Assembly: GCA_035656635.1 (NCBI GenBank)
Contig: DASRSD010000168.1
Span: 1-50,491 of the forward strand
Source: Pirellulales bacterium
GTDB taxonomy: Bacteria; Planctomycetota; Planctomycetia; Pirellulales; JADZDJ01
Direction: 5' to 3'
Length of the DNA: 50,491 nucleotides
Shown: one piece after another, positions 11,863 to 20,281 of the stretch
Numbering within the stretch: the stretch's first letter is position 1
How the letters are laid out: each line of letters begins with the position of its first letter
Notes under the pieces: model-generated
What the model was told of the DNA's origin: nothing
Databases searched by the model: none
What the model saw: the letters and a program-made list of their open reading frames with translations, nothing else
Program-made: the position numbers and the translations under genes

Positions 11863-11958
11863 TTACGGCCGCACCTCCCGAATAATAATGCCTACGATCA
11901 CCGACAGGCTCGACCGCCGGGCAACGAAACTTTCGATGCTTTGTGCGACGTGGATCAT
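11863..11958 (-). CDS. cimA leader peptide (Val/Ile attenuation peptide)
   Basis: A 31-codon frame, start ATG at 11958 and stop TAA at 11863. Its C-terminal part reads LSVIVGIIIREVRP: six of seven successive residues in VIVGIII are Val or Ile, encoded GTG ATC GTA GGC ATT ATT ATT. It ends directly before a Rho-independent terminator and follows a promoter-like sequence, the arrangement of ilv-type attenuation leaders. A ribosome stalled at the Ile/Val codons would leave the stop-codon region free to pair with the terminator's 5' arm, allowing transcription into cimA. A ribosome reaching the stop would favour termination. No strong Shine-Dalgarno is seen (GAG about 8 nt upstream). Function inferred from sequence; not experimentally shown. 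Confidence 0.8.
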   Translation of the reverse strand: MIHVAQSIESFVARRSSLSVIVGIIIREVRP

Positions 11959-12001
11959 CAGGCTCGGAAAACTGTAGGGCCGTTTGGATTGCTCTTTACC
12001 A

Positions 12002-12030
12002 ACCATATCTTTGCCACCGGCTTCTGTCAA
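12002..12030 (-). promoter_or_regulatory. Sigma70-type promoter of the cimA leader
   Basis: On the minus strand TTGACA (12030-12025, full consensus -35), a 17-nt spacer and TATGGT (12007-12002, -10 with two differences). The predicted start near 11995 puts the leader-peptide ATG about 37 nt into the transcript. Confidence 0.7.
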
Positions 12031-12058
12031 CGGACGGCCGGCGGCGGTCGTGCTTATT

Positions 12059-12135
12059 GGGTGGCTGGGGTCGAACGAAGTGAGCCCCCAGCGGATTGGA
12101 TTCCGGGGGCTCGGCGGCCTCGACCCCGGCCACCC
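12059..12135 (-). repeat. MITE-like palindromic element, copy B
   Basis: Inverse-orientation copy of the 78-bp core at 2147-2224, with few differences; it carries CGAACGAAGTGAGCCCCCAG and CCGGGGGCTCGGCGGCCTCG. The motif AAATTAGGCGACG seen beside copy A also lies to its right (about 12157-12169). There it forms the end of the neighbouring small gene. It sits 29 bp upstream of the cimA promoter. Confidence 0.75.
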
Positions 12136-12142
12136 ATCGCCA

Positions 12143-12400
12143 CTACATTTTTTTGAAATTAGGCGACGAAGCCGGCGGCAGGGCGGTGTTTTGTTCGGGA
12201 TTTACCGGCAGAAGCGGTGAATCCCGCAATAGACGCTGATAATCTGAAAGCCACTTCTCGAACTTTTTCACAAACGCGCTTTGGCCCAAACGGCGACCAT
12301 GCTCCAAGGCCAAATCGGCTGCCGCAAGCGCTTGGGTCGTGGTGGCAGCCGCCGGCGCGGGTGATTTCTGTTGGGCAGATTTCTTTTTATGCCGGGGCAC
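12143..12400 (-). CDS. Small basic protein, unknown function
   Basis: An 85-residue frame with a GTG start preceded by AGGA at 9 nt, only 17 bp after the upstream GT-C/TPR gene, so probably in the same operon. The N-terminus is very basic (MPRHKKKSAQQK), then Ala/Thr-rich, then an amphipathic stretch LALEHGRRLGQSAFVKKFEKWLSDYQRLL that should be helical, and a Pro/Ser/Asn tail. No signal peptide or membrane segment and no family recognised. The tail end (SSPNFKK) overlaps a sequence that resembles the terminal repeat of the nearby MITE-like element, so the C-terminus may derive from it. It could also be a chance frame. Confidence 0.5.
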   Translation of the reverse strand: MPRHKKKSAQQKSPAPAAATTTQALAAADLALEHGRRLGQSAFVKKFEKWLSDYQRLLRDSPLLPVNPEQNTALPPASSPNFKKM

Positions 12401-12417
12401 GCAACCGTTTCCTATAG

Positions 12418-14466
12418 TTACTGCGGACTGGACGGGATGGCTTGCGGCAAGGAATTTTTCGGAACGATTTGCTTTGGTTGATCGGGTTGCTCCGACGGAA
12501 ATTTGGCCAGTATTTTTTCGATTTGATCGGCCACCTCGAATTGCTTTTCGTTGCGTGCCGCCTGCAATGCCTGGCGATATTCCGCTACTGCCTCCGAACG
12601 CCGGTTCAGATTTTCCAAGGCCACGGCCAAATTGAAATGGGTGCGCCCCGACGCTGGATTCAGCCGCAACGCATTTTCGAATTGAGTAACCGCATCGCCG
12701 GGGCGGCCGGCACGCAGGTAAGCCAGCCCCAGGTTATAGTGGGCATCGGTATATTCCGGGTAGAGCCGAATCGCACGCTGATAATTTTCGATCGCCTGAT
12801 CCAGTTGGTTCAAGCCCAAGAATGCGTTGGCCAAATTGTAATAAGCCAGGGCGTAATCCGAGTGGAGCTCAATGGCATGCTGAAAATGTTCGATCGCTTC
12901 CAGCGGGTGCCCCAGCGCGAGGAGGGCATTGCCCCAATTGGTTTCGGCGGCGGGAAAGTCGGACTTGATTTGCAGCGCGTGCCGATACAGCTCGATGGCT
13001 TCTTGGGGACGCCCGGTGGCGAATAAATCGGCGCCTAAATTATTGAGGGCTTCGGGATATTCTGGCTCGATATTGAGCGCTTGCTTGAAATACGAAATGG
13101 CATTTTGAGTTTGCCCGAGCTTGTCTTGCTCGACGCCCAGGTTGTTGTAGGCCCAAGAGCAGGCGGGATTTTTTTCCAGCGTGGCCAGATACAACGTGGT
13201 GGGATCGCTGTAAATGCGGCTTTGTTGAAAACTGGCGGCGGTGAACAGGGCCACGACTAGGATCGGAAGCGCCAGCATCGCCATCTGGAACGCTCCACGC
13301 AGGTGATAAATTGCCAGGCTGAATGCGGCCGCCACCAGGGCGACGACGGCCGGCAGCGCAAAATAAGCATAGTGATCGGCCACGAGCGAAGTCTTCATAT
13401 AGTACACGTCGGTGAAGCCCATCACCGGCACCAGCGCCACGCAGAAGAACATCCACACGAAAAACAGGGGTCGCCCCCAGCGCGTATTTCGTTGCCACCA
13501 TAAGACTGCGGTCACCAAGAACGCGGCGCACAGCGGCAGCCACCACACCCAAGCATTGGCCTGAACGTGCCACTGTGGGTAAACAAACATCAGGTCGATG
13601 GGCAACAGCGATTTGAACAGGTAGAACCAAACCACCGCGCCGGCGCCGAGCACGCGCTCTGTAGGCGTGACATTGCGAATCACTTCGTGCACGCCGTGTG
13701 TCTGGAACCAAATGTTCACGACCGTGAGTACGGCGGCGATGAGAAAAAACGGAACCGTGCGGAGTACATCGGCCCGAGTGATTCGCTTGCGCATCCACCA
13801 CACCAGCAGCAGGAGCAACAACGGCAAAATGGCGACGGCGCCTTTGCTTAACATCGCCAGCAGAAACGCGGCCAGACTGAGCCAGTACCAGCGGTTGACG
13901 CCGGGAAGCCAGGTTCGATTTTCCGGCCGCGGCGCAAGCTCCGCCTGCACGTAAGACAAAATCGACAGCAAATAAAAGAACATCGACAGCGTGTTTTTGC
14001 GCTGCGAAATCCAGGCCACCGATTCCACATTCAACGGATGCACGGCAAACAATAATGCCGCTAGAAACGCGCCGGGAAGCGACAGCTTTTTCAGGATCGC
14101 CCATAAAAGGAAGGCGGAGGCGATGTGCAACAACAGGTTCGTGATGTGGTAACCGGTGGGGTTCGCGTTCCACAACTGCCACTCCAGCCAGAAGCTGCTA
14201 TTGGTCATGGGCCAGTAATCGGCCGGCTCGGTCGAAAACCACATTCGCAGAAGGCCGTCGGGAGCGCGGAGCAGCACGTTATTGTCGACCAGCATTTCAT
14301 CGTCCCAGATGAATTTTCCATGGATGGCCGGCCAATAAGCGAGGAATGAGCTCACGATAATTGCGGCCACGCCCAGCCAAAACCACGCCTGATGCATTTT
14401 GGGTGTTTGCGCACCTTCAATTGAATCAGCGCCGACACCGTTGGCTGGGGGAGACAAAAGCATCAT
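12418..14466 (-). CDS. GT-C/TPR membrane protein (TMTC-like), paralogue 1
   Basis: The 682-residue protein has an N-terminal multi-helix membrane domain (about residues 28-430) and six to seven TPR units to about residue 650. The first luminal loop carries FIWDDEMLVDNN, the acidic pair expected for GT-C glycosyltransferases using a polyprenyl-phosphate sugar. Other family marks are NPTGYHITNLLLHI, FAVHPLNVESVAWISQRKN and VADHYAYFALP. The layout equals eukaryotic TMTC O-mannosyltransferases and many bacterial TPR glycosyltransferases; substrate unknown, inferred to glycosylate exported proteins or surface glycans. Third in a tandem set read from 18924 downward, starting 18 bp after paralogue 2. 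An internal Met (MHQAWFW) could be an alternative start. Confidence 0.8.
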   Translation of the reverse strand: MMLLSPPANGVGADSIEGAQTPKMHQAWFWLGVAAIIVSSFLAYWPAIHGKFIWDDEMLVDNNVLLRAPDGLLRMWFSTEPADYWPMTNSSFWLEWQLWNANPTGYHITNLLLHIASAFLLWAILKKLSLPGAFLAALLFAVHPLNVESVAWISQRKNTLSMFFYLLSILSYVQAELAPRPENRTWLPGVNRWYWLSLAAFLLAMLSKGAVAILPLLLLLLVWWMRKRITRADVLRTVPFFLIAAVLTVVNIWFQTHGVHEVIRNVTPTERVLGAGAVVWFYLFKSLLPIDLMFVYPQWHVQANAWVWWLPLCAAFLVTAVLWWQRNTRWGRPLFFVWMFFCVALVPVMGFTDVYYMKTSLVADHYAYFALPAVVALVAAAFSLAIYHLRGAFQMAMLALPILVVALFTAASFQQSRIYSDPTTLYLATLEKNPACSWAYNNLGVEQDKLGQTQNAISYFKQALNIEPEYPEALNNLGADLFATGRPQEAIELYRHALQIKSDFPAAETNWGNALLALGHPLEAIEHFQHAIELHSDYALAYYNLANAFLGLNQLDQAIENYQRAIRLYPEYTDAHYNLGLAYLRAGRPGDAVTQFENALRLNPASGRTHFNLAVALENLNRRSEAVAEYRQALQAARNEKQFEVADQIEKILAKFPSEQPDQPKQIVPKNSLPQAIPSSPQ

Positions 14467-14484
14467 CGGAAATTGCGGGGCACG

Positions 14485-16587
14485 TTAACGTGCGGGAGCC
14501 ATCACACGGGGCTGCGAAGGTGAGTTCTGGGAAGAGTTATCAGACGACTGCGTTCGCTGCAGCCATTTTTCAATTTGCTCGGCTAATTGTGTTTGGTTGT
14601 GCGCACGGGCCAAGGCCAACGCTTTCTGGGCGGCGGCAATGCCTTCGGCGGTTTGGCCAGCGGCGGCGTATGCGGCGGCTAAATTGGCCCAAGCTTCAGT
14701 ATAGTCGGGCTTGAGTTTTAGTGATTCTTGCAAGCGCTGTACAGCCTCTTGGGGTCGCCTGGCCTTGGCCAGCGCGCTGCCAAAATTGTAATAGGCCGCT
14801 GCATCGTCCGGGTTAAGTTGAACGGCCTGGGAAAAATGGTCGAGCGCTTCGTCCAGACGGCCGGCCTCGGCCAAGACAATTCCAATATTGTTATGCGCTT
14901 TCGCAGAGTATGGATTCATGTGAATTACCATTTCCGATTGCGCGAGCGCTTCGGGAATTTGCCCCGCCTTGGCCAGCAGCAGCGCCAGATTGCAATTCGC
15001 TTTGAAGTTGTTGGGCTCTAAACGCACGGCGCGCTGGACATGCGCGAGGGCCTCTTGAATTTGACCGGCTTTGTACAGCGCCATGCCCAGGCCATCTTCG
15101 GCGTCGGGATAATCAGGCTTCATCTGTAACACGCGGTGAAAAAGCTCCAGGGCTTGTTCTAAGTCGCCGCTTTCGGTTAGCGCTACGCCCAGATTATTGC
15201 GGGCCAGTGCGTCGGCAGAATTGGGATTGATTTGCGAAGCTTGCTCCAGATGTGCAAGCGCGGCACCCGCTTGGTTGTTTTCCGACAGCGCTACCCCCAA
15301 ATTATTTTGGACGAGCCAGCAGTCTGGATTTTTCCGTAGAGTATCTTCATAAAGCGGAATGGGGCCAGCATAGAGGCCGCTTTGCTTCCAGGTCAAAATG
15401 GCCAGCCCAACGAGAACAAGCCCCGCGCTTATTGCGGCGGCGGATTTGGCCCATCCGATGCGCGTTCGCTGCAAAATACTCCAGCCGGCGGCCACGAGCG
15501 CGACCACTCCAATCAGCGCAATGTACTGGTAATGATCGGCAACAAGCGAATATTGCATGTAGCCTACGTCGATGAATCCCATCACCGGCACCAGCGCGAT
15601 GCAGAAAAAACACCAAAAAAACAGCAGCGGCCGCGCCCAATACGCCTGCCGCGAATTGCGCAGCAACCACAGTGCCGCCGTAACCGCCAAGGCGGAAGTC
15701 AGCGGAATCCACCACCGCCAATCCGCGGTGTCGATATTCCACGGCGGGTAAACAAACGTCAGGCCAAAGGGGGCCAGGGCTTTTTCCAGATAAAACCACA
15801 CGACGGCTGCGGCTCCCAGCAAACGTTCCTCTCCTCCCGCAGAGCGAATTGCCGCGCCGCTGCCATGCCCCTGAAACCAAATGTCGACCAGGCTGAGTAC
15901 AATTGCCAACAGAAAAAATGGCGCGGTTTGAAACAGATCACGCTTGGTAATTTTTCCGGCGCGCCACCAGGTAATGAGCAACAGCAGCGGCGGTAGGACC
16001 GCCACGGACCCTTTGCTAAGCATGGCCAGCAGGAAAGCGATCAAACTCAAAGCGTACCAGCGTTTTTTTCGCGGCCGGTGCGTCGCGGCGGGCAATTCGC
16101 CACCTTCGGCCGGCAGAGCCCTTTGAAATTGCAGATAGCAGCCCAGGCTTAGCAGAAAAAACAGCATCGAGAGCACATTTTTTCGCTGGGCAATCCAAGC
16201 CACCGATTCCACATTCACCGGATGAAAAGCGAACAACGCGGCCGCCAAAAATGCGCCGGGAATTTGCAGCTTACGCAGAATTGCCCACAGCAACAGCGAA
16301 TTGAGAATATGCAAAACCACGTTCGTGACGTGATAACCCGTCGGATTCATTCCCCACAGCCGCCACTGGAGCCAAAAGGAAGAGTTGGTGATCGGCCAAT
16401 AGTCGGGCACTTGCGAGGTAAACCAAATTCGATACAGCCCGTCAGGCGCTTGAACGACGTGATTTTCCGTCACCAGTAAATCGTCGTCCAAAATAAACTG
16501 CCCGTGGAGCGCCGGCAGATACGCAATTGCCGCGGCAATAATGACGAGCGTTCCCAGCAGTGTTCGAGCGGTGGTTGACCGAAGCAT
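14485..16587 (-). CDS. GT-C/TPR membrane protein (TMTC-like), paralogue 2
   Basis: The 700-residue protein has the same layout as its neighbours: multi-helix membrane domain with FILDDDLLVTENHVV in the first loop, NPTGYHVTNVVLHIL, FAFHPVNVESVAWIAQRKN, VADHYQYIALIG, then seven or so TPR units (about 440-670) and a Ser/Gln-rich tail. It keeps the acidic pair expected for catalysis. The signature blocks are clearly shared with the flanking paralogues, while the TPR parts differ more. The gap to paralogue 1 is 18 bp, so they are likely co-transcribed; the gap to paralogue 3 is 216 bp. Target and sugar are unknown. A GT-C glycosyltransferase role is inferred from fold marks only. Confidence 0.8.
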   Translation of the reverse strand: MLRSTTARTLLGTLVIIAAAIAYLPALHGQFILDDDLLVTENHVVQAPDGLYRIWFTSQVPDYWPITNSSFWLQWRLWGMNPTGYHVTNVVLHILNSLLLWAILRKLQIPGAFLAAALFAFHPVNVESVAWIAQRKNVLSMLFFLLSLGCYLQFQRALPAEGGELPAATHRPRKKRWYALSLIAFLLAMLSKGSVAVLPPLLLLITWWRAGKITKRDLFQTAPFFLLAIVLSLVDIWFQGHGSGAAIRSAGGEERLLGAAAVVWFYLEKALAPFGLTFVYPPWNIDTADWRWWIPLTSALAVTAALWLLRNSRQAYWARPLLFFWCFFCIALVPVMGFIDVGYMQYSLVADHYQYIALIGVVALVAAGWSILQRTRIGWAKSAAAISAGLVLVGLAILTWKQSGLYAGPIPLYEDTLRKNPDCWLVQNNLGVALSENNQAGAALAHLEQASQINPNSADALARNNLGVALTESGDLEQALELFHRVLQMKPDYPDAEDGLGMALYKAGQIQEALAHVQRAVRLEPNNFKANCNLALLLAKAGQIPEALAQSEMVIHMNPYSAKAHNNIGIVLAEAGRLDEALDHFSQAVQLNPDDAAAYYNFGSALAKARRPQEAVQRLQESLKLKPDYTEAWANLAAAYAAAGQTAEGIAAAQKALALARAHNQTQLAEQIEKWLQRTQSSDNSSQNSPSQPRVMAPAR

Positions 16588-16803
16588 CCAGCCCCCTCTG
16601 GCCTCCGCCGCTACGGCGCTGGCCCGACATGCGGGTTCGACGGCGCCTTGTTCTTCTGCAATGCACGGCTTGTTGGTTTCGATCGTCTGGACATGGCTTC
16701 AGAAGCTTGAACACTATCGTGTGGGTTTGGGAAGCGCAGTGGCCGGGCGACACACGGCCCAGCTGCTGGCGGCAATTAAAGGGGAAAAAATTTACAACGA
16801 TAG

Positions 16804-18924
16804 TTAAGGAATCCTGCCGGCAGGAGAAAAATTTTGTTTCGCGGCTTGCTGGGCGCGATATTGTTCCAACGCGGCTTCAATTTGCTGGGCGAGCGCGGCC
16901 TGACCATGGGCGCGCGCCAAAACGATTGACTTGAGCGCCGTCGAAATGGCATCTTGCGGGCGATTCGCAAGGGCGTAGGCATTTATCAGATTGGTGCAGA
17001 CATCGAGATCATCTGGATTGCTGTGCAACGCTTGCTCAAAATGTTTAATTGCTTCCTGTGGCCGCCGTGTTTTAAGGAGCACCAAACCCAAGTTGAAGTG
17101 GGCGTCATAAAAGTCAGGACTCAATGCCAAGGCTTGTCGGTAGTATTCTCCAGCCTCCTCCAAGTAGCCCAGTTGCAACAGGCAGTTCGCGAGGTTGCTC
17201 ATGGCCTCTGCATAATCGGGCTTGATTTGCAAGGCTTGCTTGTCTTGATGCATTGCTTCCAGCATGTCTCCTGTTTGGTACAGCGCGGTGCTGAGATTAT
17301 TGTGAGCTTCAGCAAAGTCCGACTTTAGCCGCACCGCCTCTTGATAGTGCTCAATTGCTTCCGGTAGATGTCCTGTTTGGGCCAAGATGTTCGCGAGGTT
17401 GTAGTGGGCTTCGGCGTAGTCGGGTTTGATTTGTAGCGCGTGCTGAAAATGGTCTGTGGCTTCCGCTATTTTTCCTTCACCGGCCAATGCAATGCCAAGG
17501 TTCAGGTAAGCCTCTGGATAGTCGGGATTCAGCTGTAAAGCCCTTTGGAAATGGCCGATTGCATCTTGTAGGTGGCCCACCTTAATTAACGGAATGCCCA
17601 AATTATAGTGAAGCATCCAGGAATTTGAATTTTCCGCGAGCGCCGCCTCATACAGAGAAATAGGACTGTCATAAAGTCGACTTTGTCGCCAAGTGAGCAG
17701 CATCAAACATCCGGTTATCAAGGAGGCCGTGGCCATAGGCGCGAACCGGCCGGTGCTGGAATGTGCATGGTTGAGCCACGTGGTGCAACTGGCGGCGGCC
17801 AGTGATGTCACGGCGATGAGCGCGATGTACTGATAATGATCGGCAACAAGCGAAAATCTCGCATAACCGGAATCGGTAAATCCAAGCACTGGCAGCAGCG
17901 CGATGCAATAAAACGTCCAAGCGAAGAACAAGGGTCGGCCCAAGCGACTATTGCGTCGCCACCAAAGCAGTGCCGTTACGATTAGAGCAGCAGCGGAAGG
18001 CAGCCACCACAGCGGATCGGCCGGCTCAATATTCCAATTCGGATAGACAAACAGCAGATGTGTTGGCAGCAGCGCCTTGAATAAGTAGAACCATATGGCT
18101 GCACCGGCCCCTAATAAACGCTGAAGAAACGTGACGTGGCGAACCGCTGCTCCGGAACCGTGAGTAACAAACCAAATGATGATGGGCGTTATCGCAGCAG
18201 CCAGAAGAAAAAATGGGGCGCTGCGTAACAGGTCTTGCTTTGTAATTCGACCACGCTGCCACCACACGATCAGCAGCAGCACGAGCGGCAGAATAGCCAC
18301 AGAGCCTTTGCTGCACATCGCTAGGGCAAACGACAGTAGGCTCAGCCAGTACCAGCGGTTTACGCCAGGCCGGCCCTCTTGATCGGCGGGCTCAGCGGAT
18401 TGTTCCGATACTAAATACCAAAGCAGGGACAACAGAAACAGCACCAGCGACAGCGTGTTTTTGCGCTGCTCGACCCAGGCTACGCTTTCGACATTGACAG
18501 GATGGACGGCAAATAACAACGCCGCAAAAAAAGCGCCGGGAATCGAAAGCTGCCGCAATAGCTGCCAAATTGAAAGGCAAGCAATGATGTGCAGAACCAA
18601 ATTTGTGATGTGGTAGCCTGTCGGATGCATCCCCCACAGCCGCCACTCTAACCATAAAGTGCTGCTGGTCAGAGGAACATAATCGGGCTGGTTGGTCGAG
18701 TACCAGAATTGAAATATTCCGTCGGGAGCTTTAATTAGTGGATTGTCCGTTAGCAGCAGATCATCATCTAGGATGAACCCACCGCTTAACGACGGCCAAT
18801 ACGCCACCAGTGTGGCCGCAACGATGAAGGCCACACCCCACTGTTTTGATCCGACCGTCCGCCAGAAATTCGAGATGTTAAGCCTGACCGGAACAGATTG
18901 CGGGCCTGGAGACATCGACATCAT
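16804..18924 (-). CDS. GT-C/TPR membrane protein (TMTC-like), paralogue 3
   Basis: The 706-residue protein is the first of three tandem paralogues in transcription order. Membrane domain about residues 28-420 with FILDDDLLLTDNPLI, HPTGYHITNLVLHII, FAVHPVNVESVAWVEQRKN and VADHYQYIALIA; then about eight TPR units, several with the DYAEAHYNLAN consensus, and a tail KQNFSPAGRIP. All catalytic-loop acidic residues seen in the other copies are retained. The start MMSMSPGP is chosen from frame length and the expected short cytoplasmic N-terminus; it has no strong Shine-Dalgarno. The upstream PEP-CTERM gene ends in a terminator, so this gene should begin a new transcript. A 216-bp gap to the next copy shows no recognisable signal. 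Confidence 0.8.
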   Translation of the reverse strand: MMSMSPGPQSVPVRLNISNFWRTVGSKQWGVAFIVAATLVAYWPSLSGGFILDDDLLLTDNPLIKAPDGIFQFWYSTNQPDYVPLTSSTLWLEWRLWGMHPTGYHITNLVLHIIACLSIWQLLRQLSIPGAFFAALLFAVHPVNVESVAWVEQRKNTLSLVLFLLSLLWYLVSEQSAEPADQEGRPGVNRWYWLSLLSFALAMCSKGSVAILPLVLLLIVWWQRGRITKQDLLRSAPFFLLAAAITPIIIWFVTHGSGAAVRHVTFLQRLLGAGAAIWFYLFKALLPTHLLFVYPNWNIEPADPLWWLPSAAALIVTALLWWRRNSRLGRPLFFAWTFYCIALLPVLGFTDSGYARFSLVADHYQYIALIAVTSLAAASCTTWLNHAHSSTGRFAPMATASLITGCLMLLTWRQSRLYDSPISLYEAALAENSNSWMLHYNLGIPLIKVGHLQDAIGHFQRALQLNPDYPEAYLNLGIALAGEGKIAEATDHFQHALQIKPDYAEAHYNLANILAQTGHLPEAIEHYQEAVRLKSDFAEAHNNLSTALYQTGDMLEAMHQDKQALQIKPDYAEAMSNLANCLLQLGYLEEAGEYYRQALALSPDFYDAHFNLGLVLLKTRRPQEAIKHFEQALHSNPDDLDVCTNLINAYALANRPQDAISTALKSIVLARAHGQAALAQQIEAALEQYRAQQAAKQNFSPAGRIP

Positions 18925-19002
18925 ACATCAAAGACAAAGAAAAGTTCTCAGCTTTAATTATGTCATGAGTGCTGTGATCATCAAACAGCGTGCATTCTGT
19001 GC

Positions 19003-19038
19003 AAAAATTAACCCTCGGCCAAAGACCGAGGGTTAATT
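19003..19038 (-). terminator. Rho-independent terminator of the PEP-CTERM gene
   Basis: On the minus strand AATTAACCCTCGG and CCGAGGGTTAATT form a perfect 13-bp stem with a 7-nt loop, followed by TTT. It lies 28 bp past the PEP-CTERM stop. It is symmetric apart from the T-run, which points in the minus direction. Confidence 0.9.
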
Positions 19039-19066
19039 GAGAATCAAATTGATCGATCAATGGCTT

Positions 19067-19927
19067 TCAACTCCGCTTGCGGCGAGCGACGCCGATCAAG
19101 CCAATTACACTAAGGCCGAGGAGCGTTAATGTCGCAGGTTCGGGCACCACATTAGTTGCAATGACGATATTGTCGATCATCGTCAGAACTGGGCCACCGC
19201 TTCCTTGACGCAGATACACACCGCCAACGAGCGTGGCATCGTTCGCTGTGCCGGCACCTGAGGCGTAGATTGTGTCGCCACCATTAGGAGTAATCTGAGT
19301 ATTGCCGGCAGCATATTGATAGAGCTCGGTCGTATCATTTCCGCTGCCAATAAGGGAATCGTACTCTTGGACGATGTGGTAAGTTGTTCCGAATGCAAGC
19401 ACAGTCGAGCCGAACGAGGCACTGGCGACGTTGGTATTGACTGAAGTGCCAAGAACATAGCCAGCACCGCTGGACTTAGCGAAAACTTTGTTGTTGAAGT
19501 TGCTGGCTCCGCCATCACCCATGTTAAAGAAATAATCTCCCGTCGCACTGACGGATGAAAGATTAATGTCGGCAGAGAGGTAAAACATTGACGTGCCTGG
19601 AACCGCCGTCACCGTGGAAAATGTGGCGCGATCATCTTCGCCACTGGCAGCCATTGCGACCGAGCCGTTGGTGGCGCTACCGGAGACAATTAGCGGATTT
19701 GTAGCCAGCCCGCTTGAGTTCACCCAACTGTCTTGCGCAGTTGACGCCGTGACAAGATTGGTGTCGGTGTAACTCGTCGCTGGCGTGTTAAAATTCGCAG
19801 CATGTCCTGCGGTGTCGGAATTGAAGTCAGCGGAGTACAGAATGATGGGGGCGGCGTTGGTCGCGGATACGGCAAAGGCAACGACAATTGCCGAAGCGCA
19901 AGAAGCAAACAAGGTAGACTTTCTCAT
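19067..19927 (-). CDS. PEP-CTERM sorting domain protein
   Basis: The 286-residue exported protein starts with a signal peptide (MRKSTLFASCASAIVVAFAVS, cut near TNA-AP) and ends with the sorting signal VVPEPATLTLLGLSVIGLIG then ARRKR. Such tails are recognised by exosortase, which removes the PEP-side tail and places the protein in the envelope or matrix. The middle is Ser/Thr/Asn/Gly-rich with few Cys and looks like a beta-sandwich, concanavalin-like or similar, with no catalytic motif recognised. The start has AAGGAA about 11 nt upstream. It is a single-gene transcript with its own terminator. No exosortase gene is in this window. Confidence 0.85.
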   Translation of the reverse strand: MRKSTLFASCASAIVVAFAVSATNAAPIILYSADFNSDTAGHAANFNTPATSYTDTNLVTASTAQDSWVNSSGLATNPLIVSGSATNGSVAMAASGEDDRATFSTVTAVPGTSMFYLSADINLSSVSATGDYFFNMGDGGASNFNNKVFAKSSGAGYVLGTSVNTNVASASFGSTVLAFGTTYHIVQEYDSLIGSGNDTTELYQYAAGNTQITPNGGDTIYASGAGTANDATLVGGVYLRQGSGGPVLTMIDNIVIATNVVPEPATLTLLGLSVIGLIGVARRKRS

Positions 19928-20024
19928 GAGCAGGATTTCCTTAACAAAACGGTGCTGAAAGTATTAAGGGCGATTGAAATTGCAAAACTTAGGATGCCAG
20001 CCTCAATCTGTTCACCGTCTTCGT

Positions 20025-20059
20025 GCAAGTTTTCTTCGCGTTCCGGCGTGAAAACTTGC
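20025..20059. promoter_or_regulatory. Perfect 10-bp inverted repeat upstream of the PEP-CTERM gene
   Basis: GCAAGTTTTC (20025-20034) and GAAAACTTGC (20050-20059), 15-nt loop, about 100 bp upstream of the PEP-CTERM start and 220 bp past the ftsK stop. There is no T-run in either direction, so an operator or an RNA hairpin is as likely as a terminator. The rest of this 354-bp gap shows nothing else clear. Confidence 0.45.
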
Positions 20060-20281
20060 GTCTGCTCTCTTCTCATTTCACGTGTGTATACAGCCGCATT
20101 ATTATTGGCGGATGCGGGGTCTGCAAGCATTTGGTGAGAATTTCAAAGAATTTATCGCTTGGGTGGAGTTTCCGCCCTCCATCGGGTGGGGAAAGGCCGG
20201 AAATAGACCCGAGCTAATGAGGGGGTATTTCGCCAGAATTCCGCTGAGCGGCCACATGCCGAGGAGCCCGGCGGCAGGCAG

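Noticed and set aside
13040..14182. 380-codon open frame overlapping the first GT-C/TPR gene on the same strand
   Set aside because: The overlapping frame contains all GT-C motifs and TPR units; this one is a compositional shadow.
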